From assembly GCF_000372725.1 (NCBI RefSeq), contig NW_005198243.1, forward strand, positions 550,510 to 614,509: DNA of 64,000 nucleotides. Direction: 5' to 3'. This document shows, in pieces, positions 11,483 to 22,794 of this stretch. The notes beneath the pieces are model-generated. The model was not told where the DNA came from. It was given only the letters and a program-made list of their open reading frames with translations, and ran no database searches. Numbering within the stretch: position 1 is the stretch's first letter; every line of letters starts with the position of its first letter. This stretch comes from Emiliania huxleyi CCMP1516. Its lineage: Eukaryota; Haptophyta; Isochrysidales; Noelaerhabdaceae. Position numbers and translations under genes: made by a program.

Positions 11483-12800
11483 ATCGACCCTATCAAGTGC
11501 TCAAGTGCTACTCCGTCGGGCTCGCGTCTCCCTGCCCACGCGGGAGCTGGGTGGAGCGCAGTGTGTGTGTATATGTCTGTGTCTGTGTCTGTGTCTGTGT
11601 CTGTGTCCCTGTCGTGTCGTGTCGAGAGCTAACTCTCGCACTAGCCGCTCTCGCCCTCTCTCGCAAGCCTTTCTCGCGCTTTCGCCTCCGCCGGGCCCGG
11701 CCCGCACCGCGAACGCTCGACAGAACCCGGACGATCGGTGCGTGTTTGCTTGGCGAGCCAACGCCCAACGCGCAGCCCGAGAGACCGGCGAGAGAGTCGA
11801 GAGATAAAATCTCCGCAAGAGACTAGAGAGAGTCAGGCCGCCCGCAAGAGAGTCAGCTGTCAGGCCGCGCACAGCGCGAACTCCTCGCCGTACTGAGCCT
11901 AGCGCAGCGCGAACTCGCCGTCTGAGCCTAGCGCAGCGCGAACTCGCTCCTGTTCATAGCTGCGCAACCCTAGCCGAGCTCCATTTTCGCCTGACTGGCA
12001 CTAATACGCGAAAACAGAAAGCCCCGCGCGCCGCGCGCCAAAAACCGGCGGCGGCGCCCACCAGCATAAAGGCGTTGCGCTCGGAAAAGAATTCTTAAGA
12101 TACAAGCCTCTCTCACAGCACACTGGCACGACAAAAGAATTCTTAAAATACAAGCCACACTTGACAGCACACTATATAGGACGGCCTACACACCTCGCGT
12201 ACGGCATTGGTGTGCCTCGGGGCGCTGAGGAATGCGTGGGGGCTTGGCGGATGATTGCGGGGGGGGGGGGGGGGTCGGCCATGGCTTTAAATGTGCAGGG
12301 GGGGTACCGAGCAGTGTGCGGCCGCTCCAGGGACCATCATGGCCGTCCTTTGGGGGGCGTACTTCGCGTTCCTAACGGGGTTCTGCATGTTGTATGCGGT
12401 TCACCACAAAACCAAATCCCACTCCGTTGACCATTGACGTCGACGAAGTGCCGATCTTTGGGTAAAAATTGTAATAATCCCTCGCCGCCGCCTCCCTCGG
12501 CGCCTCCGCCATTTTCGCCGGCCCCGTCGCCCCCTTCGCCCTTCCCGCCTCCGCCGTTTCCCCCGCTGCGGAGAGGATGTCGCGGAGAATGGACGGGATC
12601 GGTCAGCCTAGCCGCAGATTAATTGTGGTGACTAGGATCTAGGTCCAGCTTTTGGCGATTCCGCGGCTACCTTTCTGAGCCCCTGAGCCGGTCCGCGTGT
12701 GTACGATTTTTGTGCCTGAGTAAACGGGCCAGAACCGGCAAAACACAGCCTACAGGAGCCGTCGAGCAGTGCTCAAGACATAAAAGAAAGCCAGGATCGC
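11483..12800. other. Intergenic region; GTGTCT microsatellite and a possible micro-ORF
   Basis: Holds a short TGTGTC array near 11571-11608, a direct repeat built on CTGAGCCTAGCGCAGCGCGA (11884-11950, also at 59584), paired AAAGAATTCTT motifs near 12084 and 12133, and CACTATATAGGA near 12169 that resembles a TATA box. A 32-codon frame at 12340-12438 encodes one hydrophobic segment (AYFAFLTGFCMLYAV) and might be a tiny membrane protein. A short Pro-rich frame follows at 12434-12622. None is secure. Confidence 0.4.
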
Positions 12801-14903
12801 GTGTTGCCGACCCACAAGCCTCCGACGTACATGCCCACCTCTCGCTCCCGCGCCAACGCCGCGCTCCGCACGCCGCCGCCGCCGTCGGCTGACAGCGCGC
12901 CGGGTGGCGAAGTCCCAAAGAACGTCCTCAAGGCGGCCGAGAACGGCCGCTTGGGACCGGTGCGATCGTGGCTGAATGTCGGCGGGAAGGCCGACACTCT
13001 CGCTGAGCGGCCCTCTGAGGTCAGCGGCCGTCAGATTCCATGCACCCTGCTGATGCTCGCCGCACAGAACGGGCACGCGCAGATTGTCGAGCTCCTCCTG
13101 AAGCGCGATGCCGACATCAACCTGCAAACCAGTCTCGGCACCACTGCGCTCAGCACTGCAGCCTACTGCGGCCGCGAGCGGGTGGTGGAGATGCTGCTGC
13201 AGCACGGAGCGGAGTTGAACCCACAAGACTCCGCCGCCTACCCGGCGCTGGCAGCGGCGGCGCAGGGAGGGCAAGAGCGGATGGTCGACCTGCTGCTGCG
13301 GCGTGGCGCGGAGATCGACCTGCAACACAAGGACGGTGACACCGCGCTGATTCTCGCCGCAGCGTGCAACCGCCCCGCTGTCGTGCTCCGCCTTCTGCGG
13401 GCGGGCGCAGACATGACGTTGCGCGACGCGGCGGGCGCGACGGCGCTGCAGTTGGCCAAGGAGGAGGGCCACGCCGAGTGCGTCCAGGCCTTCAAGACAT
13501 ACCTCGGGGAGGTGGCTGCGGTCCGGAGCAAGGCGCCGTCGGCCGAGGCAGGCGGCGCAGGCGCGGCGGTGGGTACGATTGCTGCGGCCTCTGCTTCGAG
13601 CGGCGAGGGTGGCGCGGAGGCCGAGCCGAGCGGCGGGGCGGTGCCAGAGGAGGTTGTGCAAACGGCTCGGCGAGGCGATGAGGCGGTTGTGCTGGCGTGG
13701 CTCGACGGCGGCGGGCGGGTCGACGCGAGGTTCGTGTACGTCTTTTCGGACAGGCCTGAGAGCGGCGTGACGCTGCTGATGGTCGCAATGGCCCATGGCC
13801 ACGAGGGGCTGGCCGAGGCGCTGCTCCAGCGCGGCGCGGATGTCTCGTTGCAGACCAGCAAAGGCGCCACCGCGCTGAGTCTCGCCGCCGCGAATGGCTT
13901 CGAGAAGCTGGTCGAGTTGGCGTTGCGGCACGGCGCGGAGATCAACCAGCAAGCAGCTTTCGGCAGCACCGCGCTGATGACCGCCGCCGGCAGAGGCCAG
14001 GAGAAAGTGGTCGACACGCTGATCAGACACGGCGCGGCGATCGACCAGCAGGCCACCGGCGGCGACACCGCGCTGATTCAGGCCGCTTTCCGCGGCCACC
14101 TCACCGTCGTGCGTCAGCTGCTGCGGGCGGGCGCAGATGTGACGGTGTGCAACACGAGTGGCAAGACCGCGCTGCAGTGGGCCAAGGAGCAGGGCCACAC
14201 CAAGTGCGTGCGCGCCCTCGAGGAGCATGCGGCGGCCGAGAAGGCGGCGGCGGAGGCGGCGAAGAAGGTGGCGGAGGCGGCGGAGAAGGCAGCGGCGGAG
14301 GCGGCGTGGGCCGCGGGCGCGGCGGAGAGGGCGGCGCAGAGGGCGGCGGAGGAGAAGGAGGCGGCGCGGCACGCGGAGGAGCTGCTGGCGGAGGTCGAGG
14401 CGGAGAAGCGCGCCAAGGGCAAGAAGGGCAAGAAGAAGAAGAAGAAGGGCGGGGGGGCGGGCGGGGCTGGGCCGTCGCAGGAGCCCGAGGAGGTTGCCGA
14501 GGCGCCGTCGGCGGCAGACGCAGCCGAGGCGGCGAAGAAGGCCGAGGAGGCGAGGATCCTCCTGCTTCTCGAGACGCTCACCGAGGAGAGGATGCGGTTT
14601 GGCATCACGGCGGAGAGCCAGGCGGCGGCGTCGGCAGAGGTGGCCGAGGCGGCTCGCTTGGCCGAGGAGGCGGAGGCGGCGGAGGCGGAGGCGGAGGCGG
14701 AGGACGAGGCTGCCGCAGAGGAGGAAGCGGTGACTGAGGCGGCGGCGGCGGCAGCGGCGGCGGCAGCGGCGGCGGCCGCGGCCGAAGCGGCGGCGGCCGA
14801 GGCGAAACTGGCCGTTGCCAAGGAGAGGCGCGCGGCCACTGCCGCTGCGAGGGCCAAGGCGGCGGCCGCCAGGATGGCGGTGGAGGCGGCTCAGCGCGCA
14901 TAG
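12801..14903 (+). CDS. Ankyrin-repeat protein with Ala/Glu coiled-coil tail
   Basis: One 700-codon frame. Two blocks of ankyrin repeats are visible: roughly residues 80-230 (TLLMLAAQNGHAQIVELLL ... TALILAAACNRPAVVLRLL) and 305-480 (VTLLMVAMAHGHEGLAEALL ... TALIQAAFRGHLTVVRQLL). Between them is a low-complexity linker, and each block ends with a degenerate repeat of the type GHAECVQAF or GHTKCVRAL. After residue 480 follows a long Ala/Glu/Lys helix with a lysine-rich patch (KGKKGKKKKKKG), probably a coiled coil. It shares the module VxxARRGDEAVVLAWLDGGG with the ankyrin protein at 55218-57860. Another Met lies at codon 11. It is a protein-protein interaction scaffold by family; partner unknown. 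Confidence 0.85.
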   Translation: MLPTHKPPTYMPTSRSRANAALRTPPPPSADSAPGGEVPKNVLKAAENGRLGPVRSWLNVGGKADTLAERPSEVSGRQIPCTLLMLAAQNGHAQIVELLLKRDADINLQTSLGTTALSTAAYCGRERVVEMLLQHGAELNPQDSAAYPALAAAAQGGQERMVDLLLRRGAEIDLQHKDGDTALILAAACNRPAVVLRLLRAGADMTLRDAAGATALQLAKEEGHAECVQAFKTYLGEVAAVRSKAPSAEAGGAGAAVGTIAAASASSGEGGAEAEPSGGAVPEEVVQTARRGDEAVVLAWLDGGGRVDARFVYVFSDRPESGVTLLMVAMAHGHEGLAEALLQRGADVSLQTSKGATALSLAAANGFEKLVELALRHGAEINQQAAFGSTALMTAAGRGQEKVVDTLIRHGAAIDQQATGGDTALIQAAFRGHLTVVRQLLRAGADVTVCNTSGKTALQWAKEQGHTKCVRALEEHAAAEKAAAEAAKKVAEAAEKAAAEAAWAAGAAERAAQRAAEEKEAARHAEELLAEVEAEKRAKGKKGKKKKKKGGGAGGAGPSQEPEEVAEAPSAADAAEAAKKAEEARILLLLETLTEERMRFGITAESQAAASAEVAEAARLAEEAEAAEAEAEAEDEAAAEEEAVTEAAAAAAAAAAAAAAAEAAAAEAKLAVAKERRAATAAARAKAAAARMAVEAAQRA

Positions 14904-15423
14904 AGAGTGCGTACGCAACGGGCATGCAGCAACAGTGAGCACAGAGTACCACGGGGAAGTGGAGGGGTGAGGGGGTGGGGTGGGTGGGTGGGAGTTTTGA
15001 CAAGTGAGGTATGTGGCGCGCGGGATTGGACTCTCCTGGAGGCTGGAGCGTGTGGAGGCTGGTAAGGAATTTGCCGACCAAGGTGTCCTACCCAGTGTTT
15101 GGACCACACGCGTAACAGTACACAGTATACTGTAAAGCCGTACGTCGCCTGTCACGTGTCAGTGTGACGTTTCGTGTTTCGAGAGAGAGTGTGTGAGTGT
15201 GTGAGACTGAGAGAGCACAGAGCCGCCTCTGGGGGACACAACATATCCTTATCATATCGAAATAACATGAATTGCGAGAGATACACGACATTCTCGTTCG
15301 GTGACATGACACTGACATGTCGCGCGCGGCGCGCCGGCTCTTGGGCCATCGATGCACAGAGCCACCCATGCTTTGCATGACCGTGAGGCATGAGCCCCTC
15401 CCGCGAGCGCGGCCTCGTGGCCT

Positions 15424-17442
15424 CAGTAGACGCCGGGGCCGTCGTAGCAGACGTCGTACCTACAGCCAGAGGACGAGAGGTCGCCGAGAGGTCGCCGAGA
15501 GGCGGCTGCGCCGTCACAGGCAGGGAGGTGTAAGGGAGCTAGGGAGGTGCGCGGCGGCACTTCATCGACGGCTTGGAGGGGTGCGTCAGCGTCTTGCACT
15601 CGCCGGGCGACATCGAGACGTCTGGCCCCACCTCGCACGAGGTCTCCGCCTGGAGAGGGGCGAGAGAGGGGGGAGGGGCGGAGGGCGAGGGGGGGCGAGG
15701 GGGGCGAGGGGGTGGCGAGGGGGTGGCGAGGGGGTGGCGAGGGGGTGGCGAAGGGGTGGCAAGGGGGTGGCGAGGGGGTGGCGGGTTGGGCGGGGAACTG
15801 CGCGCCTCGCTGCAGGCGCCCCAGCCAATGTGCAGCTTGTCGTAGCTCGCGAGCAGCACCTGCTCTCGAGGTCATCTCGGGTGGTCATCTCGGGTGGCCT
15901 CGCGTCCTCTCGCATCTCGTCTCGCCCTCGGGCGTCCCAGGGTGTGAGGCAGCTCGCGGCTCCGCGCCTTCATCACGCGCAAGTACGGCACCGTGTAGCC
16001 CTCGTGCAGCGGGCAGCCGCGCAGCTTGAGGAAGCCGACCTGTTCACAGCCAGAGGTGTGAAGAGGCGCTGCTCACACCAGCCGCGCAGCTTTAGGAAGC
16101 TTAGCTGGCGAAGCGTGTCTTGTGCGGTGTGGTGTGTGTGCCGCTGTGGCGTGGCCTTCCTCTCCTGTCTTTCGTCCACCCCAATTGCGCCGGTGTCTGA
16201 GTCTGCAGGCCGTGTGTCAAACTATCGCAGCGCACGTCGTTGTGCAGCGTGTCGCCCCCCATCTCGAGGCTCAGGTGGCAGGTGCCTGCGTTAATCAACT
16301 AATTAATGAAGGATCGTTGATTAATTAATCTCGAAGCTCAGGTGGCAGGTGCCTGCGTTAATCAACGAATCAATTAAGGATCGTTAATTAACTAATCTCG
16401 AGGCTCAGGTGGCAAGTGCCTGCGGACGTGTCTCGGACGTGTCGTGGACGTGTCCTGGAGAGGCCGCGGCGTGGTGCAGGTCAGCGGTGCGCCATCGTCG
16501 CACCACTGGAAGGTCTTGGCGTCGCCTGGCGGGACTGGCGGGACATGTCAGGGACGTGTCGTGGACTAAACCTAGGAAGCGTCGCTGGAAGGGTCTTGGC
16601 GCTCGCCCTTGGCCGAGTTGATGTAGAATGGCTTGATGAGCTGCTTGCCGCCCTCGCCTGAGCTCGGGAGGGCGGCGGTGGCCAGAGGGCAGCGCTGGTG
16701 CGGTGAGGCGGCGAGGGAAGCCGGCAGCGAGTGATACGGGGGAGTGGGCGCGGAGTGAGGCAGGGAGAGGCGGTGGCGAGGGCAGCGGCGGCGGGAGAGA
16801 GGTCGGAGGAGAGGGAGACAGAGTGAGTGGCAGGCACGCAAGCACGAGGAGCACCGCAGCCCGTGTTGGACGGCGTCACCGTGAGCTTGACGTGGTCTCG
16901 CCTGCGGGGAGCAGGAGGGATGGAGGCGAGGCGGGGACGTTGGGAGGGGAGAAGGGGGAGGCGGGAGAGGCGGCGGGAGACGAAGAGGCGGCGGGGTGGC
17001 GCACAGGGACGGATCAAAGTAGAACGGATTCGCCTTGTAGCCCTACGGCACAGAGTCCTCGATGCGTCACGTGAGGGCAGCCGTGGTGAGGGAAGCGGCG
17101 GCGAGGGCGGTGGCGGCGAGGGTGGCAGCGGCGAGGGCAGCGGCGGCGAGGGCGGCGGCGGTGACATGGAAGAGGCGGTGAGGCGGCGGCAGTGAGCGCC
17201 TCGCTGAGATCGGAGCCGATGCCCGTTGGGATCTGTCCGAGGGCCTCGCCAAGCGATGGGATGGGCGTCTTGCCGGCACGCGATGAGTCTGTCCGTTCCT
17301 TCGCTGGAGCGCCGGAGCGTGAGATGGACGCGCCGAGGAGAGCGCCGGCGCTGAGGGTGAGGCAAAAGGCTACGATGCGCTTGAGCGTGCTGCCGGCTTG
17401 CTGCGGCACAGCCGTGCCGGTCGTCAGAGGGAGGGACTCCAT
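15424..17442 (-). CDS. Many-exon secreted or membrane-anchored Cys protein, unknown
   Basis: About ten short exons can be picked out by conserved-looking reading and splice signals. They run from MESLPLTTGTAVPQQAG with a hydrophobic segment (IVAFCLTLSAGALLGAS, residues 22-40), through GYKANPFYFDP, VKLTVTPSNTGCG, KQLIKPFYINSAKG, AKTFQWCDDGAPLTC, GTCHLSLEMGGDTLHNDVRC, FLKLRGCPLHEGYTVPYLRV, VLLASYDKLHIGWGACSEA and ETSCEVGPDVSMSPGECKTL to a last exon YDVCYDGPGVY. The protein would be about 250 residues with a signal anchor and a Cys-rich lumenal or extracellular part. Exon edges are approximate. Introns are low-complexity (GCC/CCG-rich, an 11-bp minisatellite, an introner, and a triplicated splice acceptor). 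The family is not recognised. Confidence 0.6.
15690..15790 (+). repeat. 11-bp intronic minisatellite GGCGAGGGGGT
   Basis: About seven to eight copies of an 11-bp unit (GGCGAGGGGGT, plus strand) inside an intron of the unknown minus-strand gene, between exons reading WGACSEA and AETSCEV. Confidence 0.85.
16040..16078 (-). repeat. Introner copy A
   Basis: In the sense direction it reads GTGTGAGCAGCGCCTCTTCA, then CACCTCTGGCTGTGAACAG, and the next exon begins GTCGGC. Sequence on both sides is duplicated: CTTCCTAAAGCTGCGCGGCT before and CTTCCTCAAGCTGCGCGGCT after, offset 66 bases. Confidence 0.85.
16262..16397. repeat. Tandem 67-bp duplication of a splice acceptor
   Basis: On the minus strand the acceptor and exon start GCAG|GCACCTGCCACCTGAGC occurs three times in a row, separated by AT-rich ATTAATTAA...GATTAAC spacers. 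Only the copy nearest 16284 opens the real exon (GTCHLSLEMGGD). The two upstream copies lie within the intron. Confidence 0.8.
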
Positions 17443-18668
<1,226 letters not shown>

Positions 18669-20322
18669 TCACACCACCGCCACCTCGCCTGCCTCCTGCG
18701 ACGGGGCCAGCAGAGCCGCGCCGCCGAGCGCCGCCTGCAGCCGCGCTACATCGCCCTCGTCGAGCGCCTGGAGACCACAGTCGCGGCGCTTGAGCCTCTC
18801 GCTCGGGTGAGACTGCGGCACCGGACCGCTTGAGTTGTGTGGGAAGCTGTCCATCGCTGGTCTGGGAGGTGAGCCTCTGGGCTGTCTAGATGGGAAGTGG
18901 GTAGCCTCGAGCGACGCGAGTCCGACCAACCTCTCGTCGGCGGAGACCACCCGGGCGACATCCTCGCCCGGCGCAGACTCGCACAGGAGGAGGGCGGGGA
19001 TGTCAAAGCCGACCTGCTCACGGCCACGGGCGTGACGAGACGCAGCTCACAGCAGGAGCAGGAGCAGGGGCGGGGAGTCGAAGCAGACCTCGTCTGTCCC
19101 TTCCCCCGTCTTGGTCAGGCCAGTGGCCGTGACGTACGTGTGCGGCACCTGCCAGCAGGGACGCACGGCGGTGCCAATGCGGCGCCGCGAGGGAAGCGCG
19201 CAGGCTACAGCAGCGGCACGCGCAGCCGGGTGGTGCGCGCTATTGCTCTGCTTGCACGCTCGGCATCTAGGGCGCCGGCACGGTTGCGGCCTTGTTTCGC
19301 TCGAGGGCCGCCGCCACAGCCTCTGCCTCGGCGGCAGTGGTCACACCTTCCACAACGAAGAGGTCGGGAGACTCGGTCGCCGCCGCCTGGAGCTGCTCAT
19401 CGAGGATGCCGCCGCTCAGGTCGCCAGCCAGGTGCACCGTTGCGCACACTGCGGCCGCGCCCTCGCGAGACTCTCGCAGGGCGTTGACTGCCAGCTGGCA
19501 GAGTAGCGCCGTGAACTCCTTCCGCTCGCCATACGAGACGCCTTACGGGAGAGCGACGCGGACTGGTCGAGGCGGCGGCAGGAGGAGGAGGCAGAGGCGG
19601 GGATCGAAAACGGTAGGGAGTGATCGGGCTTCGGGGGGGGATCACAATTAAATAAATACCGAGCCGGGGGATGCAATAGCGCATCCCGGCGCCGCCGCGG
19701 TAGAGGTGCGTCTCAATCTTGGCCAGCGACAGGATGTCCTCTGGCGGGCTGCCCTGAAGGGTAGGGAGGCCCGTCACGGCACCCGGCAGGTCCGGGTTCT
19801 CGCGATAGGTGGTCCCGATGGAGTAGTATGAGAGATCGTTGTCGAGGTCCAGTGTTTCGAAGAAGTTGGAGGACTCGAGGAACGGGCGCGACGTCGGCAG
19901 GGCCGTGCAGACGCCAGCCGCGCCGCTCTGAAATGTTGACGCAAACTTATCGCGTAGCAATTGTCAGGCGCCCGCCGTGAGAAAGGGAGGTAATCTCCGA
20001 GTTGTTGCGAACGGCGAACCGCGCGCCCTTGGAAAACAGGTTCGCGCCGAGTGGCATGCCTTGCAGGCTCAAGTGCGCGGGCGTGGAGACCGCGTATGCT
20101 CTTCGTGATGGCTTGGCGAATGTGGGGGGGTGTCGGAGGGGTGTCGCCGGAAAATCTTTTTTTTTCGCGTCAGCGGACCGAGGACTCCATCGTAGCGGGA
20201 AGGGCGGTGGTGCTCACCGTCCAGACTCAGTGAGCTTGTCGTTGAGCGGGTCGACGGGCGATCCGCTGCCCGAGCCGGCCCCGCCAATGTGCAACGTGGT
20301 CAGCGCGAGGCTGGATCGGCGC
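18669..20322 (-). CDS. Many-exon gene of unknown function (upstream end not fixed)
   Basis: Exons in the sense direction: SSLALTTLHIGGAGSGSG ... DKLTESG (ends at 20218, GT donor); AHLSLQGMPLGANLFSKGAR ... NNSEITS (about 20110-19990); FQSGAAGVCTALPTSRPF ... IETHLYRGGAGMRY (about 19935-19680); RKEFTALLCQLAVNALRE ... FVVEGVTTAAEAEAVAAALE (about 19550-19270); TATGLTKTGEGTDE (ending 19089); VGFDIPALLLCESAPGED ... LVGLASLEAT (from 19013); and a last exon ending LLAPSQEAGEVAVV at 18669. The intron at 19088-19014 carries an introner and mirrored ends. I do not recognise the family. The true first exon probably lies upstream of 20322, so the coordinates are a minimum. Confidence 0.5.
19014..19050 (-). 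repeat. Introner copy B
   Basis: Sense strand GTGAGCTGCGTCTCGTCACG, then CCCGTGGCCGTGAGCAG, followed by exon GTCGGCTTTGACATCCC. The intron itself starts GTCTGCTTCGACTCCCC at 19088, a diverged copy of that exon start. Intron length 75 bases. Confidence 0.85.
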
Positions 20323-20830
20323 TGATGTAGCGAGGTCATGGGTCACAGGAGAGGCGCCTGTGCGGTCGCATTACCTCCCTAACAACGCGTCCGTGTAACA
20401 AACTCCGGCAGAACCCATGGGTGGGGCGCCGGCCAAACCCTCTAGTTTTCCGAAAAAAGAAAGACTGGCGGGTAGTAGCGAGCCGGCCGTGAATTCTGTT
20501 GCTCCACTCTCCCTCACGCCCGGCAGCCGCGCTACATCCTCGGGGACCCACCCAGTCAGTACCGAATGTCATGCGCCTTTGAGGGCGGCTGTGCTCAGCA
20601 GCCCACTGGACTGCACGTGCCTCGGCGGTGCGCACAGCCATAGGAGAGTCATGGGGGGCGGAGGCGTGGGAGTCAGTGCGTGGAATCGAGTGGAACCTGC
20701 TCCCTTGCTGTTTTGAAAGGCTAGCCGTTTTCAACACGGCGACTGTGCACCTCGCTATACGCTATGGTTCTCCTCGTGACGTGGTATGCGCAGTTTCAGG
20801 CATCAGGGTACTCGAAGGCTCGAGATATGT

Positions 20831-21385
20831 CATAGTCTGAGGGTTAGGTTTCTGGAGCCTCGGGTGCTTTAGGCTTTTGATCGGGTCAGGGGAGAGTGCG
20901 ACTTTTACCACTTTGGTCGTCTCGGAGCGCCCAACTTTTAGCATGTTTCAAAATTTTCTTCGGCGCTGCGCGCCGCGGGTGCAGCAAGTACTAGCTATCC
21001 CTATCGTCCCGCAACGGCAAAGTAGTTCCCGCACACTATGGCTAAAAAACGAATGCTGCCGCTCGCCCCTCGAAAGCGCCCGCCGGTGTGTGTCCAAACA
21101 TGTAGCGCTACAAGTTTGTGACACATAAGGACGCATCCTCCCACAACACTTCACCCGCTGGCTTGGTTGCAGCTGCCGAGGTACCATCTGCCGGCTTGGG
21201 GGGGCTAGTGGCATTCGCCGGAGAGTAGAATGTCCAAAATTTTCGCGCGCCTGCGGCGGCGCGACTTTTACCATTTTGCCCCGGGCGGGCCCACTTTTGT
21301 CGTTTTGCCCCAAATCTACGGCTAGCCGTGCTTTTAGCGTTTTGACCCAAATCGGCCGAACTTTTAGGATACCCTCAGACTATGT
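20831..21385. mobile_element. Non-autonomous DNA transposon with TIRs and TSD
   Basis: Left end CATAGTCTGAGGGT (20831-20844) and right end CCCTCAGACTATG (21372-21384) are inverted copies. The flanks GAGATATGT at 20822-20830 and GAGATATGT at 21386-21394 form a direct duplication of 8-9 bases. Inside are several CTTTTACCATTTTG-like subrepeats and no transposase frame. An 8-base duplication would fit hAT and 9 bases would fit Mutator-like elements; one base at each edge is ambiguous. It lies between genes and looks fairly young because the duplication is intact. Confidence 0.85.
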
Positions 21386-21455
21386 GAGATATGTGCCCCG
21401 GGACGTCGCGATGCGGACGAGGGGGCAACAAACCTCCACACAGGCAGTAACAACG

Positions 21456-21500
21456 TCCTCCCATCCCTCCCTTGGGTTGTCTGTGTTCTTTCTCTCTCTT
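21456..21500 (+). repeat. Dispersed repeat R5, copy 1
   Basis: CCTCCCATCCCTCCCTTGGG followed by TTGTCTGTGTTCTTTCT matches 25550-25592, where the same core is followed by TTGTCCGTTTTCTTTCT. Family unknown. Confidence 0.65.
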
Positions 21501-21698
21501 AGTGCCAGTAACAACAGAGAGTAGACCGAGGAGCATGGGCTGAAGAAGAATGAATCTTCTCTCTCTCTCTCATGCGTCACATGGGCTGGGGTGAGAACAC
21601 TTGAACAACATCACAACTAGCGCAGGCTGCGCACGCTCTCGCCGCACAAACGTCTCCTCGTTCCGAATATAATAGGGTGGGAGCCCAGCGGCCTTCGT

Positions 21699-22588
21699 TT
21701 ACTTCATGTTGAAGCCGTGGTAGGTGCACCCCTCCTGCTCCACCTTGTGCAGGCGCGAGCGCGCGATGCCCTTCGCCTTGAGCAGCGCGTGCATCTTGCC
21801 GATTGCCTCCGGCGACGCGACTGGCTTGCGTGAGAAGAGCCACAGGCCTGCGCGGCGGAGGAGGGGCGGAGCGCGGTGAGGGTGTATGCGCGCAGTGCGC
21901 GGGTCCTGCAGCCAGAATGCGGCGGGAGCTGTGCTTTCCAGCATCTAGGGCCGCGGGCCCGCGTTGTTTACGCCCGACTCCTTTGTGGTGCAGCCGTCCT
22001 CCCACTTCACGTCGGGCTGCCCCCCGATGACGACCGCCCAGTCGTAGCTCCCGTCGGCTGCCTTGCCGATGCCCAGGATCCAGTACGGCCCGGCTAAGAT
22101 GTTGGGCAAAAGGCAGGGCGCGACGGCGAGGCGAGACGAGTCGGTTGTGTTGACGGCCCGCGCGCAGAGCGTCATGTTCTTGGCGTTTGTCAGCGGGCCG
22201 TTCACCTGCCGGCACGCGCCGGGAGACCTCTCGCCAGTGGCACCGAAAGATCTCTCTCTCTCTCTCTCTCTCCTCCCGTGCGAGCGCGAGCGCAGTCTTC
22301 TACCTCCGCCACGGCTAGGCCGCGCGCCTGGTCGTTGTTGGCGTAGTTGTACACCGTCGCCACCTTGCCCTTGAAGAATGGTACCGTCTTGCCCTCCAGA
22401 TTGTACGTGGCGGCGACGCAGTAGTTGGAGGTCACCGGCTGGAAGTCGAGCACCTGCTGCTCCTGAATAAACCAGCTCTTGCGCACCCACTCGGCGAGGC
22501 TGAAGTCGGCCGAGCCGACGGTTGTGACCGTTGGGCACGCGTCGTGGCCGGGATTCCAGGCGGGCAGGGCGAGGAGCGCGGAGAGCAT
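21699..22588 (-). CDS. Secreted lipocalin (Blc/apolipoprotein D-like)
   Basis: Three exons join exactly in frame: 22588-22304, 22205-21959, 21847-21699, giving 226 residues. A short hydrophobic start (MLSALLALPAWNPG) may be a signal peptide. Lipocalin landmarks follow: WFIQEQQVLDF in place of the first strand region, NYCVAATYNLEGKTVPF, NPxAxN-type middle (NGPLTNAKNMTLCARAVN), and the typical ending GPYWILGIGKAADGSYDWAVV ... GLWLFSRKPV, which corresponds to the family's YxWVLSR segment. Lipocalins bind small hydrophobic ligands; plant and algal members protect against lipid oxidation. The first intron has a GT donor and a CT-rich tract, the second a GC donor. It is head-to-head with the DUF1295 gene, about 205 bases apart. 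Confidence 0.85.
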
Positions 22589-22794
22589 AGTGATCGCGCT
22601 GGTTGGACGGATTGAGGTGGCGTGTTGGCACCACGAACTCCCGTTTCTTTTTTGCGTGTTTTCTTCATTCTGATTTTTCGAGAGGACCGGTTTGATTTTT
22701 CTGCTGTTGGCCGGCCCAAGCCAGCGAGCAGGGCCAGGCCAGGGCCCAAGTGACGCTGTGCGCTTCAGCATCCGACCTCCGCCAGCACCGACGA

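Noticed and set aside
12750-15155. An 801-codon minus-strand frame over ankyrin protein 1
   Set aside because: Leu/Arg-rich shadow of the Ala/Glu coiled-coil frame.
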